From assembly GCA_936432065.2 (NCBI GenBank), contig OW386287.2:77875804-77939803 (forward strand): a stretch of 64,000 nt of DNA, in the 5' to 3' direction. The DNA comes from Rutpela maculata. Its lineage: Eukaryota > Arthropoda > Insecta > Coleoptera > Cerambycidae. The position numbers and the translations under genes are program-made. Shown here piece by piece: positions 36,869-49,600 of this stretch; positions within the stretch are counted from its first letter, which is position 1, and each line of letters starts with the position of its first letter. The notes below the pieces were generated by a model. The model had not been told where the DNA came from, made no database searches, and saw nothing but the letters and a program-made list of their open reading frames with translations.

Positions 36869-38342
36869 CCCTAATAGCACAACATTGTCCTATGGATATC
36901 TAAAGGACGTCCACGACGACACACAGGACATCCGAGGGACGTCCAAATGTCACAACTTTGTACATCCCTGATACGGATGTTCATAAAGTACGATATATGT
37001 ATGGACTTCCTATTTTTTTTATATAGATATATTATTCAGGGCGCTTTTCGAAAAAGTACAACTTCGACATGTAAGTACTTTACTTATTGATAAAAAATAA
37101 AGTAATGCACAAACATTGTCCTATGAATATCCAAAGGACATCCTAGCGAATATTGAGGGCGTCCGATGAATTTGTTAGCATTCGTATATTTTATTTACAT
37201 TAACATATCTAATGTTGTTTACCACAACTCCAATTTATTCTCACAAGGGTTTCCTGCAAATTATAATGTTTGTTAAATTATTAAATTCATTTCATTTTAC
37301 TTACTTACCTTTTTACCAATTGCCGTAGGTAGGAATCGAACCTGCATGCCTGCGTTACCTCTATAACAGTTCTACTGACTTACCCACTGGGCTATCCTGC
37401 GTTCGTTATTTTGGATGCCAAAAGTAGTATAATAACGTATGTTTAATGAGATTATCAGTAATAATAAGTCTTTATCATGTGAAATTGAATTTATAGCCTT
37501 ATTTAAAATATGTGAAAATCATTCAGGTTCTCTTTTTTTGTCTATTTTTTATTTGTGTTTCCAAATATGAATTTTTCCTGTCACTAGCATTTATATTTAT
37601 TTATAATTATTAAAAAGAACTTATTTAATTTCTAACGAAAAAACTGTGTATTGTAATCGAATTCTCACCAGTGTCACCTGAGAAGTACGAATAGTTGTTG
37701 AACAATGTAATATTACATTACATTAATTCAGTGGCGAACCCAGCTTTTTGGGACGGGAGGAGGCCAGTCCGTTAAAAACATTTTTTTTCCTCAGATCTCA
37801 AAACTGAAGAGCAGGGGGGGGGGGGGTATCAACTATTTTATGAATTCACGTTTTATGGTTTAGGTACTTCTACTAACCTGGGAAATGTGTTTGAGAAAAA
37901 ACGGTAAAGGAATAACGTCGTCATCTACAACATAAATAGAATATTTACAACAGCGAATATTATATAGACATCCTGCGGCTATCCCTATACAGACCTAAAT
38001 TGTGTGTATTTGCCGTATGTAAATTGGTCATCCAGAGGACGTCCGTTGTACATATCTCGAAAACGTGTTGGAGAGAAAGCGGTGTGGAGATATTATCATT
38101 TATTACAAAAATATAATATTTAAATCAACGAACACGAAATGGACCTCTGTCTCCTGTCCCTATACGGACTTAAAGTGTACATACTTCCCGTACATAAGAT
38201 GTACATTCAGAGGACGTTTATTCCGTACAATTTCAAAGTAAATCCGATGATAGACATCCGGTGGACGTCCAGTATATGTCCATGGACGTCAGTATATTAA
38301 ATGGACATAAAACGGACTGACGGACATCCTGTGCTATTGGGG
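36869..38342. mobile_element. TIR element with dense GGACGTCC-type motifs, copy 1
   Basis: Ends CCCTAATAGCACAA and, inverted, CCCCAATAGCACAG. Both sub-terminal regions are packed with 8-bp near-palindromes GGACGTCC, GGACATCC and GGATATCC. A tRNA-like segment (about 37320-37400) and a CAGTGGCG-ended G-rich fragment (37729-37830) lie inside. A relative occupies 38866-40183. No transposase frame is visible and no target duplication is certain. Confidence 0.65.
37320..37402 (-). repeat. tRNA-like segment (A and B boxes), not a functional tRNA
   Basis: On the minus strand TAGCCCAGTGGGTAAG fits the pol III A box and GGTTCGATTCC is a perfect B box, separated by a tRNA-like distance. The would-be acceptor strands (CGCAGGA against CTACGGC) do not pair, and one T-stem pair is broken, so this is a tRNA-derived sequence, perhaps a SINE head. 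The related element at 38866-40183 lacks it: its CCAATT block joins directly to the GTTATTTTGG block. Confidence 0.6.
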
Positions 38343-38865
38343 TTACTTATATTTCGGACAATATAGTTTTCGCACTTCTGGGAGTAAAAATACTAATTCA
38401 ACTACTTTTTTCGAAAACTCAACGGATTTGAATAATTATAAAAGTCCATTTTTGAATTTTGGGTTTAGGTTCCGGTTCCAATTCGAAATTTTTGTCACTC
38501 TTGATTCTCGACTTAGATCGATATTCTCCGAAGTTCTACAACAAAATCACTGGAGTTTTCTCTTGCTCTGTGATATTCTGTTATCAGAAATAGTTAGTAC
38601 AAAATTATTTTCTTACCACTATATTTTCATTTGAGAATGTAATTCAATAACTACGAAACTGCAGTTGCAAAAGAAGAACGTAGTGATATGCTAGATGTCA
38701 AAGGGATTTGGTGACAGAACACAAACTTGTTTGACTTTTTCGTCACCTTTATTGTTGTTGGCATTAGTTCTGTCGACTTTCCTAAGAGTAGTTTTCTTCA
38801 TATAATCGAAGAATAATGAAGATCAAATGTCGAGGTGTTCCTGCCTTGGTTAACTTCCCTTAATT

Positions 38866-40183
38866 CCAAATAGCACACATTCGCCCATGGATGTTCTATG
38901 TATGTTCATAGAACATAGCTGCTTTAGGATTTGACCAATTTTGGTCATTCTGTGTCCGTTATTTTGGTTGCTAAAAGTGGTATATTAATGTGTGAGAAAG
39001 GTATTTAATGATATTATCAGGAATAACATGTCTTTATTATGTGGAATTGAATACAACTAATAACTAATACAACTTTTAACAAACAACCTTATTTAAAATA
39101 TTATGTGAAAATCGTTCAAGTTCTATTTTTATTATTACTTCCACATCCAGTGGAAGTATACTAATGTCAGTAAAATTTTATTGTTCAAATAGGCTTAGAC
39201 TGTCATGAAACGTCGAAATTTTAAGTTTGAGCAAAAAAAAATTTGTCTGTTTGTCTGTAATTTTTTTTGTGTACCCGATTACTCTGGAACCGTTTATATT
39301 AACTTCAAATTTGGTACACGTATGTATTTTAACGAGATCTGGAACTAGATTATATTTTCATCTTATTCCGTTGAATGGTTGGGGGGTAAATAGGTAAATC
39401 AAGCAGCTAACAGTCCATAAAATTGGTATTTAGTGTATACAAGAGAAGCTAATGTCGCAAAAAAAAATTGGCATTAGCTACCCGACTATAAAAAAGGTCA
39501 TTATAAAAGGGGGTGAAAAAAAAAATGTGATTTAGTGTGTGTACTGTCGTAAGCAAAAAAACTAAACTGTTTTGTTATGTAAATCTGTATTTGAATATGT
39601 AATGACAAATAACTCACAAAAATTAAAGTTAGATGTATACAACTAGGTTGTAGCAAAAATACGTTATAAGACTTGTCCCAATTTTTTTTATGGGCACGAC
39701 AGTACAAGAACCAAAGGCCTCAAAATATTTTTTACTTCATCCACTTTTGAAGAAGACAGTTTTAAATGTAGTTTTCATTAACAAAGACAATTACATAAGT
39801 ACTGATAATTATTTTGTTACCAATTAACGACAAAATGCAGCCATGTTTGATTGTCGAAGTTGAGCCGAATGAATATTTAGAGGCTTATAACCAGGTTGCT
39901 TGTGTATCGGCGCGATATCTATTTCGGTAAGAAAAATTATATCCTATGGACGTACATAATAAAGACGTCCATTGAAGCTACAGAAATGGGTGTCTTATGG
40001 ATATATTTGAATCGGATATCCATGTATATATTAAAACAGAATATCTGATAGATATCCAAATAATGGACGTACTATTTGTTTTAGCTTATGGATAATCGGT
40101 GGATATCCAAAATAGGTCCATGGATCTCCAGACTAAAAATGGACAAAAAACGGATATCCATATGATATTATGTGCTGTCTGTG
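38866..40183. mobile_element. TIR element with GGACGTCC-type motifs, copy 2, carrying a nested repeat
   Basis: Shares with copy 1 the end CCAAATAGCACACA and, internally, TCCGTTATTTTGG, TTATTTAAAATAT and GTGAAAATCGTTCA. The right part (39940-40170) is again rich in GGATATCC and GGACGT motifs and ends TGTGCTGTCTGTG. A Helentron-associated-like repeat interrupts it from 39136. Confidence 0.6.
39136..39760 (+). mobile_element. Helentron-associated-like element, copy nested in the TIR element
   Basis: Begins after a TT flank with ACTTCCACATCCAGTGGAAG, the same terminal hairpin as at 5965. It continues with TTATTGTTCAAATAGGCTTA, a short TTTGTCTGTTTGTCTG tract, AACGAGATCTGGAACTAGAT and two minisatellite units (marker CAAGAACCAAAGGCCTCAA). 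Parts of the array are replaced by unrelated sequence at about 39545-39700. The 3' end is uncertain. Confidence 0.65.
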
Positions 40184-40189
40184 ATTTAA

Positions 40190-40890
40190 TCAAACGACGT
40201 TAATTATGTCGTAATTCTGTCTGATTCAAAACTAGTTTATTTATTCATAATTCTAACAATTTATAAGATACAATTTATTATAAATGAAGAAGTAGACACA
40301 TATATTTTTATTATTAAATGATGTGAAATTTGTGCACAATAATAATTAAGGCTAGTAAGGCGGCACGAATTCAAACAAGAGAATAAGAACAATAGTAATT
40401 TGAATACTTAAAAAACAATTCCTATGAGGAACATTAACGTTATTATATAAAATATATAGCGGTTAATTAACAGACATTTGTAAAGTCAATTTAAGCTTCG
40501 GAACCATTCAACTCAAATTATTGTTCAGTGCTCTGAGCTGTACAATACCACAGATAGTACAACCTCCTTCATCTCTAGAGTAAGTCTGTGCGGTAGGAGA
40601 AATAGTTTATATTAAGTTCTAATAAAAAAGACATCCTATTAAAAAATATAACTTATTCAAAACGTTGTTTTCATAGTTTTGGTTAACATTTATGAAATGT
40701 AAACGGGCCATTCATCATTTTACAAATTTTCGTCATTTCTTCTTAATCACACCGGCTTGGTGGAAGTCTTGTGATCCATGCATCATTTTATAAGCCTCCC
40801 TTTTGCTGTATGACACGTTTGACAGTATCATGCCATATATATTATCCTCTCTTCCTTGCCTTATAGTACAGGAGCCATCGACCAGGATTT
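40190..40890. other. Non-coding AT-rich stretch
   Basis: No gene or shared repeat recognised. Confidence 0.5.
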
Positions 40891-40898
40891 TCAGCCTC

Positions 40899-41350
40899 AT
40901 CGCGACATGAGAATTTCAAACTTTTTCGGACAGTCTATACTCAAAGAAAAAAGTCCTTTATGGCGGAAGTCTTCAATGTTGCTAAACGACCGAAAAACAA
41001 TAATGATCATGTAAAAAAAATGGGTTAAAATTATTATCGCGACACGTCCGTTTCCTGGTTTTTGTGTTGCAGTACGGTGTCTGGAACTCTACAAAAATTT
41101 GAACGAACATTTTCCGCCTTGTGTAAGCGGCTAATGAAGATAAAATTGGAAAATTTCCCAATAAATTTGAAAGTAGAAAATTCTGTCATCGCGACCCGTC
41201 CGTTTTCAGTGTAATTTAAGAATTTCCGCTTAAAACAATCATGAAGAAATGTAAACGGACGATTTGAACGTTGCTCGTGGGAGTGAATGAATTTGTAAAA
41301 TGTAATTTTTTACGGTTCCCGCGAGGTATCGCGACCCATCCGTTTCCTTG
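40899..41350. repeat. Four-unit minisatellite (~145 bp) with TCGCGAC marker
   Basis: ATCGCGAC recurs near 40899, 41038, 41188 and 41329, the last three followed by (A/C)CGTCCGTTT-like sequence, giving spacings of about 139-150 bp. Units are strongly diverged. Open frames on both strands through the following region (41239-41669) have no recognisable domain. Confidence 0.6.
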
Positions 41351-44300
41351 TTTAAATCATTGCTCGGATTTCGACATATGTAAAAAAAATTGGAACGGAC
41401 GTTTTCTGCGATGTTGTTCCCAGAAAATCCGTTTTCCGTACAGAAAGTCGCAATATGGGTGTTTCGTGTTTTCATGTTCTGTAATTTGTCGGAATCTTGC
41501 AAATGTAACTCGAATGCGTAAATAGACTCATATACACACACGTAATCACACTCACACGCAGAAGGGTAGATAGGGAGGGAAAATACAGAGGCAAAGCAGA
41601 GGAGAGGAAATTGAAGAGCCAAACGTACCAAATTCTACGGGGGAAAGGGTCGATAGGGAGGGGAAGCAAAGAAGCAAATCTTGCAACCCCTTGAGTTCAA
41701 ACTTTTCCTCCTGAACTTTTTTCGTATACAGGGTGACAATTGAAAAACTAACCAGCCGGATTTTTCTTCGGGGAAGGATGCGGGGAAAAAAGATTCGGAC
41801 AAAGTTGTAGGTTCCGGAGGGGCGAATCGGGTAGGATGGTTTTTTGCGATTTGGTGGAGGTACATTTAGGATCTCAAAGTCATCTCCACTTTTTCAAATG
41901 GGAACTCCTTTTTTTTTTACTGTTCTGCCTTGATAACAAAAAACATCTTTTGCCCCAAACTTTCTTCACACCTTTCCGCTAATAATGAGCTTAAAAAACG
42001 TTGGTCTTCAAAAAATATGTTTAAAAAATGTCAAAATTTTCAGAAAACGTCAAATTTTCAAAAAATGTCAAATGAAAGGTAAAATTGAAATGGGGTGCGA
42101 ATCACTAAATATGAATACTTACAGCCGTCCGCAGGGGATAGAATGAATTCTAGTATAGCTGTATGGCTATAAAGGTGGAGGCATAGACATAGAGGTATAA
42201 AGAGGGCGGACCACGACAGTGAGAAACAGTGAGAACGACAGTGAGAAAGAAAGAAGACAAATTTACTGACCTCGAAGCTATCGGACGTCGTTTGGATCTC
42301 TTTTATCTTTCTACTGCGGTCAGTTACCTTCATCCTCTATAGCGCATGATGGCTGAAACATGAAGAGTAAGAGACGACTCCTGGTCAGCCATCTAAACAA
42401 GGTTTTAGCCATGTCGCTGTAACTCGGTCGAGCCATTTTTTTTAACATTTAATACTACATTTATCATGTTTCTACAAGGTTCCATTCTTCATTGATTGGT
42501 GTTTATTTTTATATTCTGAATAGGATTCCATTAAAAACGCTGTAAAAAAATTACGCGATCTTTTTTTATCGACGGAAAATGTTTTTCTACCACATCCGCA
42601 ACCCGCCAGAGCTTTGCTTTACATAGTAAAGTTTTCTATTTTCCGTTAAACTAAACAGTTTTTATGGATTTGTCCATGTCGCGATAACGAGAAAATTTGA
42701 TCGATGGCTCCCATACTATTACATTACAAGTTCTATTTTATATTTTTCGAATTTAGAAAACGACAAAATATAAAAATGTAATAGAAATCACAATAGCTTA
42801 TATTTTCTTACTTAAGAGATTAACTATTTGGAAACGAAAAAGCTTTCCAAGTTCTACCGCCTTTTTATCTGCGGCACTCTAGTAATAAATTGTTTGAGGT
42901 TTCTTAGGGAATCCTAACAGTTACCAACATACCAAAACTAAATAGTGGTAAGATTAGAAACTACGCATATTTCTAGGTTCCAAGTGTCACATCACTTTAT
43001 TTTAAACTTGACTTTAAAGTGGGTCTAGAGAATCAAAAAATGTACTTGCATATTTTCGTATATTCGGCCGCGCTTACCTAGAAGATTATAATTTTGCAGT
43101 ACTGACCTATTTCTTTTTCAACATAATGCTGTACTTATTTAAAATGCATAATAAACTAATTTAATATATGTGTAAAAAATATGTATTTACATACAAGACG
43201 CTGACTATGAAAGAGAAAGTTGGTATAATCGTTGACAAGATATAGACAGAAATTAATAATCCGTCATGGTAATTTAATTTCATTAATAACTGATGTCTAG
43301 TTCCAATGATGTTAATTGATTCGTTAGTACTACAGAATTTCATAGATCCTACATAATGTAAGATAATTCATACAAATGGACGATCCTGACTAACTTAGCA
43401 ATTTTTATTACATATTATTATAGAAGAGCCCTTAAACAAAATTCGCAAAATTCGTCAGTGTATTAATCCCGACAAATTACATACATTATACATTTTATAA
43501 ACAAGGGCGAAAGGATGAACGGAGGAAAAATTTGTCTCTGACGACATTTTAAGTCATAGATAAACTGGAGATTTGCAATTTATTACTCTTACAGACAAAT
43601 GGTTTTAATACCCACGACACAACTCGAAAAATTGAGCTAGTCAGTTGATAATTGACTTAAAGTAACTGTAATAGAATATAACAAAATTAATAAAAAATAA
43701 TAAAATAACAATCATTTTCCAAACTAGCATCAAAATTGATTTAGAAAAGTTCTCAGTTTCCAAAGACGTTATTTCGCTCAACGATATGAAATTTTGGAAC
43801 CTAAGCTAAAATTGACCTTTTCTCTTGTCGCCCAACGACATGTCGCTTAATAGAACAAATTTTGGAAAATGCACCGTAGTTCGAAACTGTTGGAAAGCTT
43901 CATAACTCGTATTTGCGTTAAAATAGCATTTCAAAGTGTTGGGTAATGACGAATGATATAATCACCCATAGGGACTTATGAAGTTAGATCAAGCAAACCA
44001 AGATTTATGTTATTATTATTAATTCCAATCCTTTCAATCCTAAAACCAAAATTGTTAAATATATCTATTAAGAGGATTATTGAATCTATTTGTGCCAGTC
44101 GATTGATACCACTGTAATCACCATTGCATTCAGACCGTTCGTCTGAAAGACGTGACACTATTATTTTATTAAGGGCCCCAGCCGCACTCCCATCTTCGAC
44201 TTAGGCCCGGTAATTTCATCTACCGTTAAATTTATTCTTCAGATAATTTCCTTGGATACAATTGTGTTAATAATTGTTTTCATGGGATATATCTATAGAA

Positions 44301-46560
44301 TAGACAGAACGGGAGATGAAAGTACCCGAACCTAGGGTAGTTAATTTCCACTCCCAGTGGTTTAACCTATGATGTATATGAGACGACCTAGGATCGGGGC
44401 CCTATAATAGACGAGAAAAGTTCACCTACCGTGAACTGTTAACTGCTCCCCCTAAAGTCTCCGCATTCTTCTTGATACATTCGTTTCATCTATAACGCTG
44501 CTTAGAGTCTTTGAATCTTAGGAAAGATAGGAGAAATAAATTATAATATTTTGCGTAAAATTATATGCGTAAGGTGGCTAGTTTTCAAAAGCAAAAGAGT
44601 TTACAAGGCGCAAATGTGAGCTCCAATAGTTGGTCCCCTCTAAAATTTTATATTCTATATAAAATTTAATGCAAATAACGTCCTATGTATTTTTCTGATA
44701 GACGCAATGGTTTTCTAATAAGCATTCAAACTAGGGAGTTGGGCTCCGGCCGGCGCGCGCTTCACATGTTCTCAATATACAGGGTGTTTCAATGATGCCA
44801 CGAACTTTGAAGGGATGCTCCTTTCTTTGGAAACAGCAAGAGAACAAGAGTAACATTTTTTGCTGAAATGCTTCTCTAAGCACTCTATGTTGCTCATGAT
44901 ATTCGATGACTTTTTAATTGTTACTCGTGAATGACATGATGTAGGAAAAAACAGAATAAAGACAGAAGTTTTAGTTATGGATAATGCATCCAAATAACGA
45001 AACAAAAATCCATTCGGTTATAAATAACTTTCTTCTGTAAGATTCTGTCGTACCAACCCGCCCTAACTTCAACGCCACTGGTTGGTTTTTGATAAAATTT
45101 TTCATGTACGTAGGAACTATGAAAACACTTTTTTCTGCTGAGTTTAAAATCTTTACTTTCAATCATCACTCAGTAATTATTTAAAAAGTCTGTTTTAAGT
45201 TATACTTCAAAGAACCGTAGAGCGCTTACGAAAGATTTTAGAAAAAAAACAATTGCTATACAACTTCAATCCTATTCACCATGCTTGTAGGCACCACTTT
45301 GATAAAAATATAAGCCCGCCGATCGGAACCCAAAGCTCTAATTTGTTCGCTCATTACTCGAAAATCATTGCGCCTATCGGAAATGTGCATGGGACCTTAT
45401 TTGTATTAAATTGTCTATAAAGAATATTATCAATGAGTATACAATTTTCTGGGGACCAACCATTTCGCGAAAAAATGTAAAAAATCGCGACGGGGCATGT
45501 TCGGCGTGGTTTTGGTGATGAAGCTACCTCTTACGAATTGGGAACACTTTTGTTTTTACAAGTAGCCCTATGGTGAGTATAATCCTCAAAGGACAAAACA
45601 TTATAATTCATTTCCTCTATTTGCCGATATTAGATCCAACATCAATGGACTATTATTGATCTATCACTTGTTAATGTCTTAATTACTATTTTACAGTATG
45701 TAGGCCCAATGGATGTCCCCTTCATTCAGTTGTCGACTTCACACATAAAAGCTCCCGAGAGATTAAACCTAAAGTTAATCATTCAATCAAGAAAATGCAA
45801 GAATTCAACTAATCGCATTTATTGAGATGATTCAAGTTACAGTAAATGTGTGTACAAGAAAATATTTAAAAATATGTAAGAACCTGCCTACCAAACATGG
45901 CAAGGGCAGACACAATACAATTGATAGTATATAATAGCAATTGACTTGGTAAAAGAAGATTCACAACTTCCTAGAAGCATACGAAAGCACTTTGACTTAG
46001 ATTCATGGTAAAATATCCCTACAAAAAATTTTGTTCGTGGCTAGCTTTATGGTTCGATTAGTGATTATATCATTTACAAGAACTCGTCAACTGCGTTTTA
46101 CGGAAGCGCAGTATAAAAGTCATATTAGTCTTTCCCCGTAAAAACGGCATATAACCTAATAAGGGTAGAGTATTACTGCTTCGATTCCGAGCCACCCCTA
46201 TGGAGATATCCACATAAATACATTTTACGACCAATTGGCTTTTTTCACTATTTTGCTAACATTTAGAGATCTGCCTTCTGGCATGAAACTATCTTTTTCT
46301 GATGACCCTCCGTTGGCCCTGTCCCATGGTCAAGTCGTCGGATGGATTTAAACTATTTCATGCTAATAACCGGCCTTGGCAATATTTGCCTTTTTTACCC
46401 GAGGTTTTCATTTAAATTGTACACGCCTTTGCCACTTTTCTCGTTTTGCTTCTTAATATTCTACCAACTTTCAAAATTTTGATATAAGTCCACATTTATG
46501 GTACTTTCTTGGGATAACGCTGTGGGAGGTGAAAATGTTTTTTTATGTCAAATTTCGTCA
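41351..46560. other. Non-coding stretch with scattered repeat-end motifs
   Basis: No gene recognised. Short open frames (41635-41865, 42058-42333, 43161-43343, 43976-44158, 44772-45169) have no known domains. ACAGGGTG motifs typical of insect repeat ends occur near 41730 and 44780, the latter next to a GC-rich GGCCGGCGCGCG patch. Confidence 0.45.
45885..46040 (+). repeat. Dispersed repeat shared with 57360-57540
   Basis: Collinear blocks GCAGGGCAAGG/GGCAAGGGCAGA, GCAATTGACTTGGTAAAAGA, ACAACTTCC, AGAAG, GGCACTTTG/AGCACTTTG are found in the same order and spacing in both places. Origin unknown; the other copy lies just outside the provirus LTR. Confidence 0.55.
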
Positions 46561-46572
46561 AAAAGAGCAAAA

Positions 46573-46665
46573 CAATGGAGGGTGTATAAGACCGGTTTTT
46601 GGCCTAATTTATTTTTGAACAACTGAAACTAAAAAAACTAAAAAACATTTTTTCATCATTTTTTT
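46573..46665. repeat. Left arm of the inverted repeat flanking the large LINE
   Basis: ATGGAGGGTGTATAAGACC, GGTTTTTGGCCTAATTTATT and AAAAAACTAAAAAACATTTT are matched in inverse orientation at 51415-51520. The arms enclose the whole LINE at about 46.7-51.3 kb. Confidence 0.7.
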
Positions 46666-46689
46666 GGGTTGCGGTGCCAGAAGCCCCGC

Positions 46690-49600
46690 TGTACTGAAGC
46701 TTAAGCTTATTGTGCCCCATAGTCTCGTTATTCCATTAAACCCGTTCCTCTCCTAAAATAGAGTATACGGTAAATGGGAGCTCTGGCTATTTCTTCCGGG
46801 GTTACGGTTAGTCCCCCGAAGTATGAAAACCTCCCAGCCATCAAGGCTGAGCATTCACATAGTATGTGGTGAGGAGTTTCTTCATCCTCGCTACACATCC
46901 TGCATTCTGGATTATCCTTCACACCTATGTTAGTTGGGTGTCTGTTCAGTGTGCAGTGTCCTGTTTGGATTCCCACTGCACATCTCAGCCGTTTCCTGCT
47001 CAGCTTTAGTAATTCGTTAGTCTTTGTCTTGAATGGCCCGTCGGTGATGAACATGCGTGACTATCTCATCCCCGGCGCGCCGGTCTAATGCAAGAAGTGT
47101 TTCTGACTCAATAGTTCTTTTACAATTCCTCTTGCGGTGTTGTATGATATCCCGCAGGATGGCTCGGGTCCCATCAGGGCTGTTTTTGCGCCTTCTTTGG
47201 CCAGCTTATCTGCTTTTTCGTTGCCTTCATTGCCTTGGTGTCCTCGGGTCCACTCCAGTTGTACACTGTTGTATTCCGCCAGTTTCGCCACGGATTCAAG
47301 GCAGTCTACCGTTTTGGAACGTATCTCTACTGCGTTCAAAGCTTTGAGAGCTGCTTGACTGTCAGTGATGATTGATGTCTGTCCCTGGTTGGTCCCCCGT
47401 AACACCCGCTCCAGTACTTCTTGACGTTTTCGATCCGTCAGTATACCATATAGTATCATTTGGATATCTTCGCAGTTGCCTTGTTCCTTCCTCTTCCCTA
47501 TCGGGTATGTATTCCCTGAAGGTCTTTGTGAAGTTGTGGCTTGTGCTGATTCTATCTGACTGCATATCTAGTAGTCGATTTTTTCCTATTTGTTGGAATA
47601 TTTCGGTGTGGTATCCTATTTTTGGAATGGTCCCATGTCCGTTTGTTTTCAGCCTGTCGCCGCCAACAGTGCCTCGCTCTCCACTACTAGTTGTAGTGGG
47701 GGCAGGCAAAGTAGCGCTTCCATGGCTGCGGTAGGCGTTGTTGACTTTGCTCCCGTTATTCCTAGACATGCCAGTCTTTGTACTTTCCGTAGTTTTCTCA
47801 TTACCTCCCTTTTTTCGGCTTTATGCCAAAAGATCAGGGCAGCATAGGTTATTATTGGCTGTAGTCCCCTACCGTTCTTCTGCTGGCCCATAAGGCCCGA
47901 GTAGCTTTGGTAGTCACTCTATCTAGATGTGGATTGAAGTTTAATTTGGTGTCTAGAATCAGTCTCAAATATTTCACTTCATTGCACACCTGTAATTCGT
48001 TTCCCCGGAAATATAATCTTCCCAGGTTGAGTTTCCTCTTTCTCGTGGAGGCAACCACAGTGGTCTTCCCTGGATTCACGGAAAAACCTTCCTGGGTACA
48101 CCATCTGTCTACTGTAACGAGGGCTCGCTGCATCTTTTCTGATGCAGCGCCCTAGAGTTTTCCTGTTACCAGAACTGCGATATTATCTACATAACCTTGC
48201 GCATATATTCCCCGCTGTTCCAGTTGAGATAGGAGCTCATCCGCAACCAGGCACCACAGGAGAGGAGATAGAACCCCTGCGGGCCCTTTGGTCACAGACA
48301 CCTCCTCTGTTGTGGATCCTAGCGTGGACTGAATTTTCCTAGTTCTGAGCGCTGAGCCAATCCATCTTGTTATTGACTTCTCGACTCCGCGCCTCTTCAC
48401 TGCATCACTTAGTGAGTCGAATGAGGTATTGTCAAAGGCACCCTCTATGTCTAAGAAGGTTTCTGTGGCAGTTTCTTTACTGTCTAGGGCCCTTTCTATT
48501 TTTTGAGTAAGCTCATGTGTTGCTAACTCACAAGATTTTCTTGTTTAGTAGGCATACTTGTTTCGATGTAGAGGTTCTGTACTCAGTTTATCGTCCCTGA
48601 TATGCCTATCAACCAGTTTCTCCAGGGTTTTCAGGAGAAATGATGTTAGACTAATGTGTCACGCCCTGGTTTTGGTATGAATACTACCTTTATATTCCGC
48701 CAACCGGTTGGCACATAACCCAGGGCCAGACTGGCCCTGAATAATGTGCACAGGGGTGTTGCAATTATTTCCACTCCCTGTTGGAGTGGAGCTGGTGACT
48801 TGTATGGTTGTCTTGTTTATTATTCTGTTTACAGTTTTTCAGTCCTCTTTTGATGCCGTTCTTACTGGTATGTCTTTGGGTGGACCGCTTCTGTCTTGCG
48901 GGGTGGTTACACAGCCTGGGAAGAGTGTCTCTAGTAATAAATCTAGAGACTCCTTCTCAGTGTTTGTGTACTCACCTTGTTGTCTTTGCAGTGATCCAAT
49001 CTTTCCGTGATTGTCTCTCTGCAAGATTTTCTGGAGTCTAGCAGCTTCTGGAGTATTTTCCATCTCTTCGCATTGCTTCCTCCATGATTTGCTTTTTGCT
49101 TCTCTAATGGCGTAGACGTATTTCAGACGGGCCGTTTTGTATTCGTCCCATCTGCCAGTCCTTTTGGCCTGGGTAAACAGTTTCCGAACCTCTGCCCTTC
49201 TGGAGGAGAGCTCGCGGTTCCACCATGGGGTTTCACGCTTGGCTCCTTTCTCTTTCAGAGGGCAGCTTAACTGGAAAGCTGTTATTACTGCTGTGGTTAT
49301 TAAATCACTCAGCAGTTCTACTTCACCCGGTGTTTGTGGTCTTGATGGACAGTCCTTCAGCCCCTGCTCTAGGTTCTCGTTGAAGAGTTCCCAGTTGCAG
49401 GTTCTTGGGTTTCTGCTCATCTTTCCTTCTTCCGGTGGAGTTTCTATTTTGAATCTTACGTACCTGTGGTCCGATAGCGATGGTTCTTGGGACACATGCT
49501 ATTCACTTATCACTCCTCCCGCGTATTGTGTGGTGATGGTAATGTCAATAACTCCTCGTCTTGTTGTTGTGACGAAAGTTGGTTCATTTCCGCGGTTTAC

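Noticed and set aside
37320..37402. A functional tRNA gene
   Set aside because: A and B boxes are good but the acceptor stem does not pair and the anticodon arm is irregular.
41239..41865. Overlapping open frames on both strands
   Set aside because: Mutually antisense, no domain, located in minisatellite and repeat-end sequence.
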